A DNA stretch of 64,000 nt from UMGS1601 sp900553335. Lineage in GTDB: Bacteria; Bacillota; Clostridia; Oscillospirales; Ruminococcaceae. Position numbers and translations under genes: made by a program. This document shows, piece by piece, positions 1-6,755 of this stretch. Under the pieces are notes generated by a model. That model searched no databases and was not told the origin of the DNA. It was given only the letters and a program-made list of their open reading frames with translations. Numbering within the stretch: the stretch's first letter is position 1; the number at the start of each line of letters is the position of its first letter. Location: positions 1 to 64,000 of the forward strand of contig CALEUW010000028.1 of assembly GCA_937920725.1 (NCBI GenBank), in the 5' to 3' direction.

Positions 1-51
1 ATACCCTAAATTACCCTCTGAATTTGTTTTTAAATTTGGAGGGATTTTTTT

Positions 52-180
52 ATGTCCTTTTTTCGGGCAGTTATCTATCTGCTCATACGAAGCAAAATTT
101 ATCAATACATAGCATATCAGAGAACGGCAGGAAACCAGTTAAAAAAATTTCTGCCAGTGCAACGGTACTTCTCACCTTGA
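52..180 (+). CDS. Small hypothetical protein (42 aa) at the element's left side
   Basis: An ATG preceded by a good GGAGGGA ribosome binding site opens a 42-codon frame rich in aromatic and basic residues (starts MSFFRAVIYLLIRSK, ends RYFSP). A hydrophobic stretch near residues 6-12 is followed by an amphipathic basic part. I do not recognise a family. The frame is followed by a terminator-like hairpin at 225-261, consistent with the end of a transcript arriving from the left. It may equally be chance coding in an element intergenic region. Confidence 0.3.
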   Translation: MSFFRAVIYLLIRSKIYQYIAYQRTAGNQLKKFLPVQRYFSP

Positions 181-224
181 AAGTAGAAGTACAATCTCCA
201 TACAATAGAATTACTATTTCCTAT

Positions 225-261
225 AACCGTAAAGGTCACAGAGCCTTTGCGGTTTTTCTTT
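225..261 (+). terminator. Intrinsic terminator before the sigma-like fragment
   Basis: The arm AACCGTAAAGG pairs with CCTTTGCGGTT with one G-U wobble and an 8-nt loop, followed by TTTCTTTT. It would close transcription arriving from the left part of the element. Confidence 0.75.
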
Positions 262-324
262 TGTCGATTTTTGTTGGAAAGTGCCGTAGGGCTGTTTCTG
301 ATATGCGGTGTCGTTCTCCGCCTC

Positions 325-361
325 TCCATCTGGATTTTTTACATTTCAAAAATTCAGATGG
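325..361 (+). promoter_or_regulatory. Hairpin abutting the ribosome binding site at 361
   Basis: CCATCTG...CAGATGG forms an extended stem of about 14 bp (with one wobble) whose 3' arm runs directly into the GGGAGG Shine-Dalgarno sequence of the next gene. A similar A/T-rich hairpin precedes the sigma-like gene at 5498. The placement suggests translational control or transcript processing; no ligand is implied. Confidence 0.45.
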
Positions 362-370
362 GAGGTATTT

Positions 371-574
371 ATGGTGAAATATGCACCAAGAAAGGTATAT
401 ATCAGAGAAAGTGGCGGCTATGTGGAATTATCCTACACGGAGTTCTGCCGTTGCAGGGAATCCGACCAGACCTATATGGACAAGCTGTTTATCCCCATTC
501 AAGGCTGTCTGCTTGAAGTCGTGAGGGAGCAATACACAGACTTCTACCGTGACAAAGAGACCCTGATAAAATAA
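371..574 (+). pseudogene. N-terminal fragment of an element sigma-factor-like protein
   Basis: ATG at 371 sits ten bases after the start of a GGAGG site at 361-365 and opens a 67-residue frame (starts MVKYAPRKVYIRESGGYVEL). From family memory this N-terminus, with a KVYI...GGYVE...Y core and a following LFIPIQGCLLEVV stretch, heads small sigma-70-like regulators of Firmicute conjugative elements. Those proteins are normally about twice as long and end in a helix-turn-helix. The frame here stops after the N-terminal domain, exactly where an unrelated GIY-YIG reading frame begins. I infer a recombination junction at about 550-590 that removed the DNA-binding half. It may still be expressed as a short protein. 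Confidence 0.5.
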
Positions 575-588
575 ACATTGAGTGGTTT

Positions 589-1272
589 TTGTGGCACAAT
601 CAAAGAAGATATTTCCATACGGGACAGATTGCGATTTGTCTGCTTTACCTCTATGATGATAAATGGTTGCTGACAACAATTAAGAGAATTACAAAAGAGA
701 TAGATGTCGTTGATGATGTTGGGTTTGAAGCTGAGGAAATTGAAGAATATCGAAAGTATTATGGCAGATTAGTTTTGAAGTATCACAATACGAAGCGTGG
801 TATGGGAAGAACTTATGAGTCAATGATGGAGGAACTGGAAGTAATAGAAATTCTTTCTACTGCTTATGATGGTGACGAATTTCCGGGTTATGAGAACATA
901 AGATTGAGTTTTTCACAACTGGAAACGATTATTCGGAATAAACGCAGCGGTTGGCTTGATGCTTTGAGAAATCAAAAAGCAGTTTATCTTATAACTGACA
1001 CCAGCAACGGAAAAATGTATGTTGGCTCGGCAACTGCTCAGTATGGAATGTTGCTTCAAAGGTGGACTAACTATATAGACAATGGTCACGGTGGAAATAT
1101 CGAGTTGAAACATTTAGTTGACACTAAGGGATTTGACTATGTCAAAGAAAATTTCCAGTATTCGGTTTTAGAAAACTATAATGCACGAATGGATGACAAC
1201 TATATATTAGGTCGTGAAAAGTGGTGGAAAGATACTCTTTGCACAAGACAATTCGGATATAATAAGAACTGA
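589..1272 (+). CDS. GIY-YIG nuclease domain protein, probably 5' truncated
   Basis: The C-terminal half carries a GIY-YIG nuclease signature: the strand 'KAVYLITDTSNGKMYVGSA' gives the two GIY/YIG-like blocks, followed by a conserved arginine (QRWTNY) and a downstream Glu/Tyr region. The N-terminal ~120 residues are an unassigned helical region. Proteins of this type are putative single-strand-nicking nucleases, often in restriction or mobile-element settings. The start is unclear: 589 is a TTG without a clear ribosome binding site, and the frame stays open back to 551, inside the sigma-like fragment. The gene was probably joined to its upstream sequence by deletion, so it may be non-functional or use a non-ATG start. 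Transcription ends at the 1281-1325 hairpin. Confidence 0.65.
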   Translation: MWHNQRRYFHTGQIAICLLYLYDDKWLLTTIKRITKEIDVVDDVGFEAEEIEEYRKYYGRLVLKYHNTKRGMGRTYESMMEELEVIEILSTAYDGDEFPGYENIRLSFSQLETIIRNKRSGWLDALRNQKAVYLITDTSNGKMYVGSATAQYGMLLQRWTNYIDNGHGGNIELKHLVDTKGFDYVKENFQYSVLENYNARMDDNYILGREKWWKDTLCTRQFGYNKN

Positions 1273-1325
1273 TAAAAATTAGACCGTCAGATCTCATTCG
1301 AGACTTGACGGTCTTATATTTTTTT
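1273..1325. terminator. Bidirectional terminator between convergent genes
   Basis: AGACCGTCA (1281-1289) pairs with TGACGGTCT (1306-1314). A T-rich run follows on the plus strand and an A-run (1274-1278) precedes it for the minus strand. It sits between the GIY-YIG gene and the convergent ImmA-like gene. Confidence 0.8.
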
Positions 1326-1847
1326 ACTGTATTTAAGAAAATCGTTTTGGTGTTCCTGTTTGCGAAGTTGATAGCCTTGTGCAATCAGCGTATCTACTTT
1401 CAGAGCAATTAGGTTTATGTCAGAACACATTGCCCGTGCAATCTGCTGAATGTCATAGCCGTTTTCAATGTATTCCAAAATGGTGTCGTCCGGTAGAGAA
1501 GCCTGAGAAGCGAAGATATTTGCTTCATACTCCATACGGTTCTCTCTCATATCAAAGATGTTGAACTCTTTGAACCCGCCAACAGCAACCGCTTCTTGCC
1601 TGTGGAGAATATCGTGTCCGATTTCGTGCCATAGCACTATCTGCTCCACGACCGGGTGCATACCGTTTTTAAGAAAAACAAAGCGGTTCTTCAGAATAAC
1701 CTTGTATGCTCCACGCTGCTTGTCAAAATTCCGGTAGATGACATTGATACCAAGCTCTTTTGCGACCTTGTACGGGTCACGAGTACCGCAACGGTCAATG
1801 AGCTTGTTTACGATTTTCACAATCTCAGCCGTAGTGTAATACCCCAA
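1314..1847 (-). CDS. ImmA/IrrE-family metallopeptidase (anti-repressor protease)
   Basis: The 177-aa protein carries the zinc motif HEIGH (within VLWHEIGHDILH, about residues 73-84) and the downstream E-YEAN-FAS helix that supplies the third ligand, both defining the ImmA/IrrE (DUF955) peptidases. In ICEBs1 and relatives the ImmA protease cleaves the ImmR repressor after an inducing signal, releasing element genes. Here the gene lies 100 bp downstream of, and in the same direction as, an XRE repressor (1948-2358), reproducing the immR-immA arrangement. I infer that it inactivates that repressor. A second, longer ImmA-like gene lies at 4328-5059. A GTG/ATG-type start with a GGAGGTGAG-like site upstream fits 1847. 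Confidence 0.85.
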   Translation of the reverse strand: MGYYTTAEIVKIVNKLIDRCGTRDPYKVAKELGINVIYRNFDKQRGAYKVILKNRFVFLKNGMHPVVEQIVLWHEIGHDILHRQEAVAVGGFKEFNIFDMRENRMEYEANIFASQASLPDDTILEYIENGYDIQQIARAMCSDINLIALKVDTLIAQGYQLRKQEHQNDFLKYSKKI

Positions 1848-1947
1848 TCCGGCTCACCTCCCATATTATAGTATATCGGATATTAACCCTATAATAAATT
1901 ATAAACTATTATATGTCCCATATATTGGACTTAGTTCACTTTGAGGA

Positions 1948-2358
1948 TTACTCGTCTTTGCGGTATTTCTTCGGGGTGTATTTTTTATTGTTTTTCTTTG
2001 CTATGAGATATGCTTCCTGAATGGCGTCAACCATTTCACGCATATCCTCGTCAGCCATTTCGCCGCCGGCAAACAGACCGGTAACTTCTGCAAGCAACTC
2101 CTGAGCCTGTCTTGCTCCTCTGCGTCCGTACTTATCCTCTACATCGGCGATGAAAGCGTCATCCTCAGACAGCAGATAATTCACATTTACATTTAAGGAT
2201 TCTGCCAGTTTCTTATATCTTTCCATTCCTCTCGGACGGGATTTATCATTTTCATAAGAACCAATTATGCGTCGGGTTACGCCGATTTTAGCTGCCAACT
2301 CATCTTGACTCATACCAAGCTTTGTTCTTTCAGCCTTGACTTTTTCACCGAATGTCAT
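1948..2358 (-). CDS. XRE-family transcriptional repressor (ImmR-like)
   Basis: The 136-aa protein starts MTFGEKVKAERTKLGMSQDE and has a textbook HTH_3 domain in residues 1-65 (SQDELAAKIGVTRRIIGSYE). A charged helical tail ends in a lysine-rich segment. The ATG at 2358 is chosen because AAGGAG lies just upstream; a longer in-frame reading has no such site. It is the first gene of a minus-strand pair with the ImmA-like protease and is divergent from the Y-family polymerase operon. The intergenic region holds three copies of a near-palindrome AGTTGAACT, the obvious operator candidates. I infer autoregulation and repression of the polymerase operon. Confidence 0.88.
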   Translation of the reverse strand: MTFGEKVKAERTKLGMSQDELAAKIGVTRRIIGSYENDKSRPRGMERYKKLAESLNVNVNYLLSEDDAFIADVEDKYGRRGARQAQELLAEVTGLFAGGEMADEDMREMVDAIQEAYLIAKKNNKKYTPKKYRKDE

Positions 2359-2388
2359 TGTGATTTCACTCCTTAAAAGAATATTTAC

Positions 2389-2493
2389 AGTTGAACTACC
2401 CATTTGCTCTTGACAAGTACAGTTGAAGTGTATATAATATGAATTGGGAAGTTGAACTACACATAGTGTACACCAAACTACCCAAAATGTCAA
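2389..2493. promoter_or_regulatory. Divergent overlapping promoters with three operator repeats
   Basis: Plus strand: TTGACA (2410-2415), 17-bp spacer, TATAAT (2433-2438), driving the polymerase gene. Minus strand: TTGACA (complement of 2488-2493), 17-bp spacer, TACACT (complement of 2465-2470), driving the repressor. The near-palindrome AGTTGAACT occurs at 2389-2397 and 2450-2458, with a variant AGTTGAAGT at 2421-2429 inside the plus-strand spacer. The geometry fits a single repressor controlling both promoters, as in lysogeny switches. Confidence 0.75.
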
Positions 2494-2506
2494 GGGGGTT
2501 CTAAAA

Positions 2507-3742
2507 ATGTTACGAAGCATACTTCATTGTGATATGAATAACTTCTATGCCAGCGTCGAATGTATGCTCGACCCCGCATTGAAGAAATATCCGATTGCTG
2601 TCTGCGGCTCTGTGGAGGAACGACACGGTATCGTGCTTGCAAAGAACTACAAAGCAAAGGCTTTTGATGTGAAAACCGGGGACGCAGTATGGCAGGCTAA
2701 ACAGAAGTGCAAGGACTTGGTTGTAGTACCGCCCCATTATGAGGAGTATATCAAATACTCAAAGCTTGCGAGAAGCGTTTATGAGCGATATACAGACCAA
2801 GTAGAACCGTATGGTATGGACGAATGTTGGTTGGATATTAGCGGGACAGAAAGCCTTTTCGGTTCGCCGGAAAAGGTGGCAAATGAAATTCGTGAGACTA
2901 TGAAGTTTGAACTCGGCTTGACGATTTCTGTGGGTGTTTCCTTTAATAAGATATTTGCGAAGCTCGGCTCGGATATGAAGAAACCGGACGCAGTAACCGT
3001 GATACCAAAGGACACATTCAGAGAAAAGATTTGGGGACTTCCTGCCGCTGACCTGCTCGGTGTAGGACGGGCAACCCAGCGAGTGCTTGACAGCTATTGT
3101 ATTCGTACCATCGGGGATTTAGCGAATACCGACCCTGAGTTCTTACGCAGAAGATTAGGAAAGAACGGAGTAGTTTTATGGAACTATGCCAACGGCAACG
3201 ACCTTTCCCTTGTTGCCAAGAAAGACTTCGTTTCCCCTATAAAAAGCGTAGGACACGGTATAACAACAGTAGCAGACTTAGAGAAACCGGAGCAGGTGTG
3301 GCCCGTGTTTCTCGAATTGACCCAAGACATCGGACACAAGCTCCGTGTTCACGGACTGAGTGCAGAAGGTGTCGCAATACATATTAGAGACAACACACTC
3401 AATACAAGGCAATGGCAGACGAAGATTGCACTTCCTACACAGTCTCCGATGATTATTGCAAAGACCGCTTTTCAGTTATTTGAAAAAAGATATGGGTGGA
3501 ACAACCCTATCCGTTCTGTGACGGTACAAGCCATAAATCTTGTTCCACAAGACACGCCCCGTCAAATAGATATGTTTATGGACGCTGCCAAGCAGGACAA
3601 ACTGGAGAGAATGGAAAAGTGTGTTGAAGAAATCAGACGGCGTTTCGGAAAGGACAGCATAAGGAATGGGGTTCTGTGTCAGAACTTGCGGCTACCACCG
3701 GAAAAAGCTGAAATCACTATGCCGACAGGTATGGTTGGTTAA
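2507..3742 (+). CDS. Y-family DNA polymerase (DinB/UmuC-like)
   Basis: The 411-aa protein has the Y-family catalytic motifs: HCDMNNFYASVE near residues 7-18 (first metal Asp) and YGMDECWLDISG near 102-113 (Asp-Glu pair). These are followed by the thumb with helix-hairpin-helix-like segments (LLGVGRATQRVL) and a little-finger domain (about 240-350). The family copies damaged templates with low fidelity. An ATG at 2507 follows GGGGG at 2494-2498. The gene leads an operon with 3755, 4057, 4328 and 5056 under the repressor-controlled promoter at 2410-2438. The placement suggests damage- or stress-induced translesion synthesis carried by the element. No beta-clamp motif was assigned with certainty; QIDMF near the C-terminus is a candidate. 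Confidence 0.92.
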   Translation: MLRSILHCDMNNFYASVECMLDPALKKYPIAVCGSVEERHGIVLAKNYKAKAFDVKTGDAVWQAKQKCKDLVVVPPHYEEYIKYSKLARSVYERYTDQVEPYGMDECWLDISGTESLFGSPEKVANEIRETMKFELGLTISVGVSFNKIFAKLGSDMKKPDAVTVIPKDTFREKIWGLPAADLLGVGRATQRVLDSYCIRTIGDLANTDPEFLRRRLGKNGVVLWNYANGNDLSLVAKKDFVSPIKSVGHGITTVADLEKPEQVWPVFLELTQDIGHKLRVHGLSAEGVAIHIRDNTLNTRQWQTKIALPTQSPMIIAKTAFQLFEKRYGWNNPIRSVTVQAINLVPQDTPRQIDMFMDAAKQDKLERMEKCVEEIRRRFGKDSIRNGVLCQNLRLPPEKAEITMPTGMVG

Positions 3743-3754
3743 GGAGGGCTAAAT

Positions 3755-4054
3755 GTGATTGACGAAAAAGAGGTTACGGCTTATGTTACGATGCCCGACT
3801 GCTTTTTGCAGGGGTGCAGCGAAGATATTGTTATCTTTCGTGCGGACGGCGGAAACCATTTTACCGACTACGGTATATATGAGGGAATGTTTCTTTTCTT
3901 TGACCGGAAAAAACGCTTTAAGAAAGGAAGGCTTTCCTGTTACATCAATACTGCCGGAGATGACCGACCCAAGTACAGGGTGTCGGATAAGAACATCGAC
4001 GGATACAAGCACTTGGGAAGATTAGTTTTGACTTTGAGAAATTACGAGGTATAA
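3755..4054 (+). CDS. Small protein with a LexA/S24-like C-terminal fold signature (tentative)
   Basis: This 99-aa product starts at a GTG preceded by AAGGAGGG; the nearby ATG runs straight into a stop. The stretch from 'FTDYGIYEGMFLFFD' to 'KGRLSCYI' resembles the GD-x-hydrophobic strand of S24/LexA-type domains, and the tail 'GYKHLGRLVLTLRNY' resembles the strand that ends such domains. The catalytic Ser-Met pair and the Lys of a true S24 peptidase are not evident. If it is related, it is a non-proteolytic form. Its position after a Y-family polymerase invites comparison with UmuD, but this is inference from neighbourhood. It lies 12 bp after the polymerase stop and 2 bp before the next gene. 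Confidence 0.5.
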   Translation: MIDEKEVTAYVTMPDCFLQGCSEDIVIFRADGGNHFTDYGIYEGMFLFFDRKKRFKKGRLSCYINTAGDDRPKYRVSDKNIDGYKHLGRLVLTLRNYEV

Positions 4055-4056
4055 AA

Positions 4057-4308
4057 ATGGAATCCGATAGAAGAAAAGTTTATGTTGAAGTAAATGTAAC
4101 ACACAGACCTGATGGGACGGCTCGTCCGAATTTCATCAAGTTTGAGAATGATGAAAAATATGAGATAGACCGTGTAATTCAGAAATGCCGTGCGGCTTCC
4201 ACCAAAGTCGGAGGAACCGGTATCCGCTACACGGTACAGATTTGCGGCAAGCCCACATTTCTGTTCGACGAAGAAAACGGAAAGTGGTTTGTAGAAGCAA
4301 AATCCTAA
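4057..4308 (+). CDS. Conserved element hypothetical protein (83 aa)
   Basis: A short basic/acidic protein starting MESDRRKVYVEVNVTHRPDG, with an alternating beta-strand pattern (RKVYVEVNVT, GIRYTVQICG, PTFLFDEENGKWFVEA) suggesting a small beta-sheet fold. No motif that assigns function is visible. It follows the preceding gene by two bases with a GAGGT site, so it is translationally coupled in the polymerase operon. I recall similar small proteins in Firmicute integrative elements but cannot name a family. Confidence 0.6.
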   Translation: MESDRRKVYVEVNVTHRPDGTARPNFIKFENDEKYEIDRVIQKCRAASTKVGGTGIRYTVQICGKPTFLFDEENGKWFVEAKS

Positions 4309-4327
4309 TGGTAGGAGGTTTTGTAAC

Positions 4328-5059
4328 TTGAAACATTTATCGAGATTTGACATCGAAGCGATTGCCGACAAATATGTTCAGGCATATATGGCACTTCCCG
4401 ATGTCCGTAACACACAAATATACAGAATTGACCCGGAGCTTCTCTTGGAGAAGGTTCTCGGCTTGAATGTCGAATACCAGCACCTATCCTATGACGGGAG
4501 TATTCTCGGAATGACCTCATTTACGGAAATGGGTGTTCAGGTATTTGAAGATGATGATAACGAAGCCTTTTTCTTTTTGGACGGAAAAACCGTTCTCGTG
4601 GAAAAGGACTTGAACTTTGACAGCAAGCTGAAAGGCAGAAAGAACTTTACCTTAATGCACGAGGGCAGCCATCAGATATTCAAGATGTTGTTCCCAAATG
4701 ATTACGGCGTGACACAGAAATCTGCCGGAGTACATTATTACAAGGCAAATTCCGAGAGGAATAAGCCTATATCCGATTGGGAGGAATGGCAGGCAAATAC
4801 GCTTGGAGCAGCTATCCTTCTTCCCGAAAACCTTATAAAGCAGGGAATGTATCTGTTCAGTCTCGGAGAAAAGATTGAGTGTCTGAACAAGATATACTTT
4901 CCGGGCGTATATAAAAGGTTTGACGCACTTGCCGATTTTTTAGGGTGTTCCAAAAAAGCACTTGCCATACGAATGAAACAGCTCGGACTACTGAAAAAGG
5001 AGTATCTTGATAATCCTTTTGATTTGGTTACGGTTTATCCGGAGGTGAGCGAGCTATGA
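4328..5059 (+). CDS. Second ImmA/IrrE-family metallopeptidase (243 aa)
   Basis: The zinc site HEGSH (in TLMHEGSHQIF, near residue 110) and the downstream EEWQANTLGAAILLP helix place it in the ImmA/IrrE family, in a longer form with N- and C-terminal helical extensions. The C-terminal part (FDALADFLGCSKKALAIRMK) looks like a helix-turn-helix that could bind DNA or recognise a repressor. The start is a TTG at 4328 supported by AGGAGG at 4312-4317. It is inside the operon that the upstream repressor controls. It could therefore act as positive feedback by cleaving a repressor once the operon is switched on; that is inference. The final bases overlap the next start (ATGA type). Confidence 0.8.
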   Translation: MKHLSRFDIEAIADKYVQAYMALPDVRNTQIYRIDPELLLEKVLGLNVEYQHLSYDGSILGMTSFTEMGVQVFEDDDNEAFFFLDGKTVLVEKDLNFDSKLKGRKNFTLMHEGSHQIFKMLFPNDYGVTQKSAGVHYYKANSERNKPISDWEEWQANTLGAAILLPENLIKQGMYLFSLGEKIECLNKIYFPGVYKRFDALADFLGCSKKALAIRMKQLGLLKKEYLDNPFDLVTVYPEVSEL

Positions 5060-5253
5060 AATCGTTGGAACAAAAGATAATCGTAAGGTGCAAAAACTGT
5101 GGCTGGCGTATTTTTGACAAGGTAACAATGACAACAGGCGTTATTGAACTGAAATGTCCGAACTGCCACAGAGTAGTAGAGGTTGACCTATCCCTACGCA
5201 AGGGAACGGTCAAATACAGATTAACAAGAAGTAGTAACAGAGCGAACAATTAA
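5056..5253 (+). CDS. Com-like zinc-ribbon protein
   Basis: The 65-aa product has CKNC near residue 12 and CPNC near residue 37, with the intervening 'FDKVTMTTGVIELK' hairpin. The spacing and the basic tail match the small zinc-ribbon Com proteins known from phage Mu, where Com binds the mom mRNA and activates its translation. Its start overlaps the end of the preceding gene by four bases. The gene ends immediately before the folded RNA region at 5257-5391, so an RNA-binding role in that leader is an attractive but untested idea. Confidence 0.65.
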   Translation: MKSLEQKIIVRCKNCGWRIFDKVTMTTGVIELKCPNCHRVVEVDLSLRKGTVKYRLTRSSNRANN

Positions 5254-5256
5254 ATA

Positions 5257-5391
5257 TCGGACAGATGTACCGAGCCACGAGTCCTTGAGCGAAAGCTCTT
5301 GAGTCATCAAATTGCCGGACGCTGAGAATTAAGGGATAGAAATATCCTAATGTTCTTGGTGTCCGGCTTTTTTGTCGCTCCCGAAAGGAGC
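5257..5391 (+). ncRNA. Structured RNA with GAAA-loop hairpins and a terminator-like stem
   Basis: Seen: GAGC-GAAA-GCTC (5287-5298), and a long stem GCCGGAC (5314-5320) with GTCCGGC (5361-5367). That stem continues inward through eight further pairs with G-U wobbles to an inner GGATA-GAAA-TATCC hairpin (5334-5347). A third hairpin GCTCC/GGAGC with a CGAAA loop lies at 5377-5391. The long stem is followed at once by TTTTTT, so it could terminate transcription. No significant reading frame occupies the segment. I infer a leader or attenuator for the downstream sigma-toxin-excisionase-integrase block, or a standalone small RNA. Confidence 0.6.
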
Positions 5392-5444
5392 AAGACCGTG
5401 ACATATAAGTGGCTGGCACATATCGCCAAGTATCCGTAATCTCC

Positions 5445-5476
5445 GAATTTTTGATTTCAACCAAATTCAAAAATTC
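5445..5476 (+). promoter_or_regulatory. Perfect inverted repeat just upstream of the sigma-like gene
   Basis: GAATTTTTG (5445-5453) and CAAAAATTC (5468-5476) form a 9-bp stem ending seven bases before the AAGGAG site of the gene at 5498. It parallels the hairpin at 325-361 that precedes the truncated sigma-like fragment. Confidence 0.5.
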
Positions 5477-5497
5477 AAATTTAAGGAGATTACGACA

Positions 5498-6082
5498 ATG
5501 ACAAAACTTACATTAGAACAACAGGAATTATTATTTGCGAACGACTGCAAACTCATCAATCTGCGGTATGAATACCACGGTTACACCGGCACGGAGAAAT
5601 GGGCGATTGTAACAGAACTGGCGGAAGAAGAATTGTGGGTTAAATACCCTGATGTTATCCGTCGGTACACTCCGTTCATTCTGCTTTCTATGGCTCAGGG
5701 CGAAGTGATTGACGAGTCATACAGAAACAACGATAAGTACGAAAAGCGAGCAAAAAGAACAATCGATGTGTACGGGTATGAAGATGACATCTCTGAACAA
5801 TTCCACCGGGAACTGATTACTCCGTTTGTTGACCCGTTTGAGCAAGCGGAAGAAGAACGGATTGAGGAAGAAAAGGAACAGCTTCGCCAGTTGGAAATTG
5901 CGAAAGTCAGAAAGGTATTGGAAATGCTGAAACCTGTTCAGAGAGAAAGACTGATTAAAGCGATTTTATTAGGTATGAGTTCAAGAAAAATCGCAAAGGA
6001 AGAAGGCGTATATTACAGCGTTGTAGATAAGTCGATTGCTGCCGCAAGAAAAAATTTCAAGAAATTTTATGAAAACCTCTGA
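5498..6082 (+). CDS. Sigma-70-like small regulator of the element
   Basis: The 194-aa protein starts at an ATG after AAGGAG. The N-terminal half (TEKWAIVTELAEEELWVKYPDVI...PFILLSMAQGEVI) resembles small element-borne regulators. A long charged helix (EQAEEERIEEEKEQLRQLE) leads to a C-terminal region 4-like helix-turn-helix: VLEMLKPVQRERLIKAIL followed by GMSSRKIAKEEGVYYSVVDKSIAAARKNFKKF, the sigma-70 region 4 pattern. Such proteins activate excision or conjugation promoters in Firmicute elements. It follows a strongly folded leader and precedes the toxin and excisionase genes, so it is well placed to act as switch protein. Confidence 0.7.
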   Translation: MTKLTLEQQELLFANDCKLINLRYEYHGYTGTEKWAIVTELAEEELWVKYPDVIRRYTPFILLSMAQGEVIDESYRNNDKYEKRAKRTIDVYGYEDDISEQFHRELITPFVDPFEQAEEERIEEEKEQLRQLEIAKVRKVLEMLKPVQRERLIKAILLGMSSRKIAKEEGVYYSVVDKSIAAARKNFKKFYENL

Positions 6083-6090
6083 TTTTGGGT

Positions 6091-6156
6091 GTGCATTTTG
6101 ACCCCCTTTGTCCAAATGAGTGAAGGGGTTATTTCAAGTCCGGATAAGAAATGCAC
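6091..6156 (+). promoter_or_regulatory. Nested hairpin upstream of the toxin gene
   Basis: GTGCATTT (6091-6098) pairs with AAATGCAC (6149-6156), enclosing a second stem ACCCCCTT/AAGGGGTT (about 6101-6130). The inner stem is followed by ATTTC, a weak terminator tail. It separates the sigma-like gene from the MazF-like gene and may reduce read-through. Confidence 0.5.
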
Positions 6157-6191
6157 TTTCAAAACTAAATGAACAGAGAGGTTATACATAT

Positions 6192-6755
6192 ATGCAGAAA
6201 AAAGAAATTCAGCGTGGAGATTTATTCTACTACGATTTTGGAAAAAGAGAGGGGTCTGTCCAGTCGGGAGAGAGACCTGTAATGGTAATTCAGGCGGACA
6301 ACTTTAATGCAAATGCTCCGACAATTATTGTTGCTGCTGTTACGGCTGTGATGAAAAAGAAGTATCTTCCTTCACACATCATTTTGGGTGAGGACTTCGG
6401 TCTGAAGAAGCCGTCAATGGTTCTTCTTGAACAGATACAAACCGTCAATAAGGACGAACTGACAGACTACATTGGTTCGGTAAACGACGAAAGGCTTTGG
6501 AAGCAAATTAACGCAGCTCTTAAAAAGACTTTCGGTTTATGGATTTACAACACAGACAGAAACGGAGATGTTCGCTGCTTATGTCCCAAGTGCCTGAGCG
6601 ACTATATCCACGACCCAAATTATATTGTCAGGCGTCTTGACCCTTTTGCTAAAAGCAAAGACAACTGCGATAAGTGTAATAACAGCGGTTGGGATTATAT
6701 CGTTTATGACAAACGCACCTCGGTCAAAGGAAAGGGGTGCAGGAATGTCAAATAG
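6192..6755 (+). CDS. MazF/PemK-family toxin with a C-terminal zinc ribbon
   Basis: The N-terminal ~110 residues fit MazF/PemK endoribonucleases: 'QRGDLFYYDFG', 'SGERPVMVIQADNFNANAPTI', 'VAAVTA', 'SMVLLEQIQTVNKDEL'. The conserved Gly-Asp, Arg and the Ser/Thr of the active face are all in place. The C-terminal ~70 residues carry CLCPKC and CDKC pairs, i.e. a zinc ribbon extension. ATG 6192 is preferred over an upstream in-frame start because the family begins near QRGD and AGAGAGG precedes it. No recognisable MazE-type antitoxin flanks it, so it may be an orphan or be neutralised by an unrelated partner. It overlaps the next gene by 11 bases. Confidence 0.8.
   Translation: MQKKEIQRGDLFYYDFGKREGSVQSGERPVMVIQADNFNANAPTIIVAAVTAVMKKKYLPSHIILGEDFGLKKPSMVLLEQIQTVNKDELTDYIGSVNDERLWKQINAALKKTFGLWIYNTDRNGDVRCLCPKCLSDYIHDPNYIVRRLDPFAKSKDNCDKCNNSGWDYIVYDKRTSVKGKGCRNVK

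Noticed and set aside
24..377. Long open frame across the left end
   Set aside because: It runs through a terminator hairpin, has no ribosome binding site and no recognisable pattern; the sigma-like frame from 371 is better supported.
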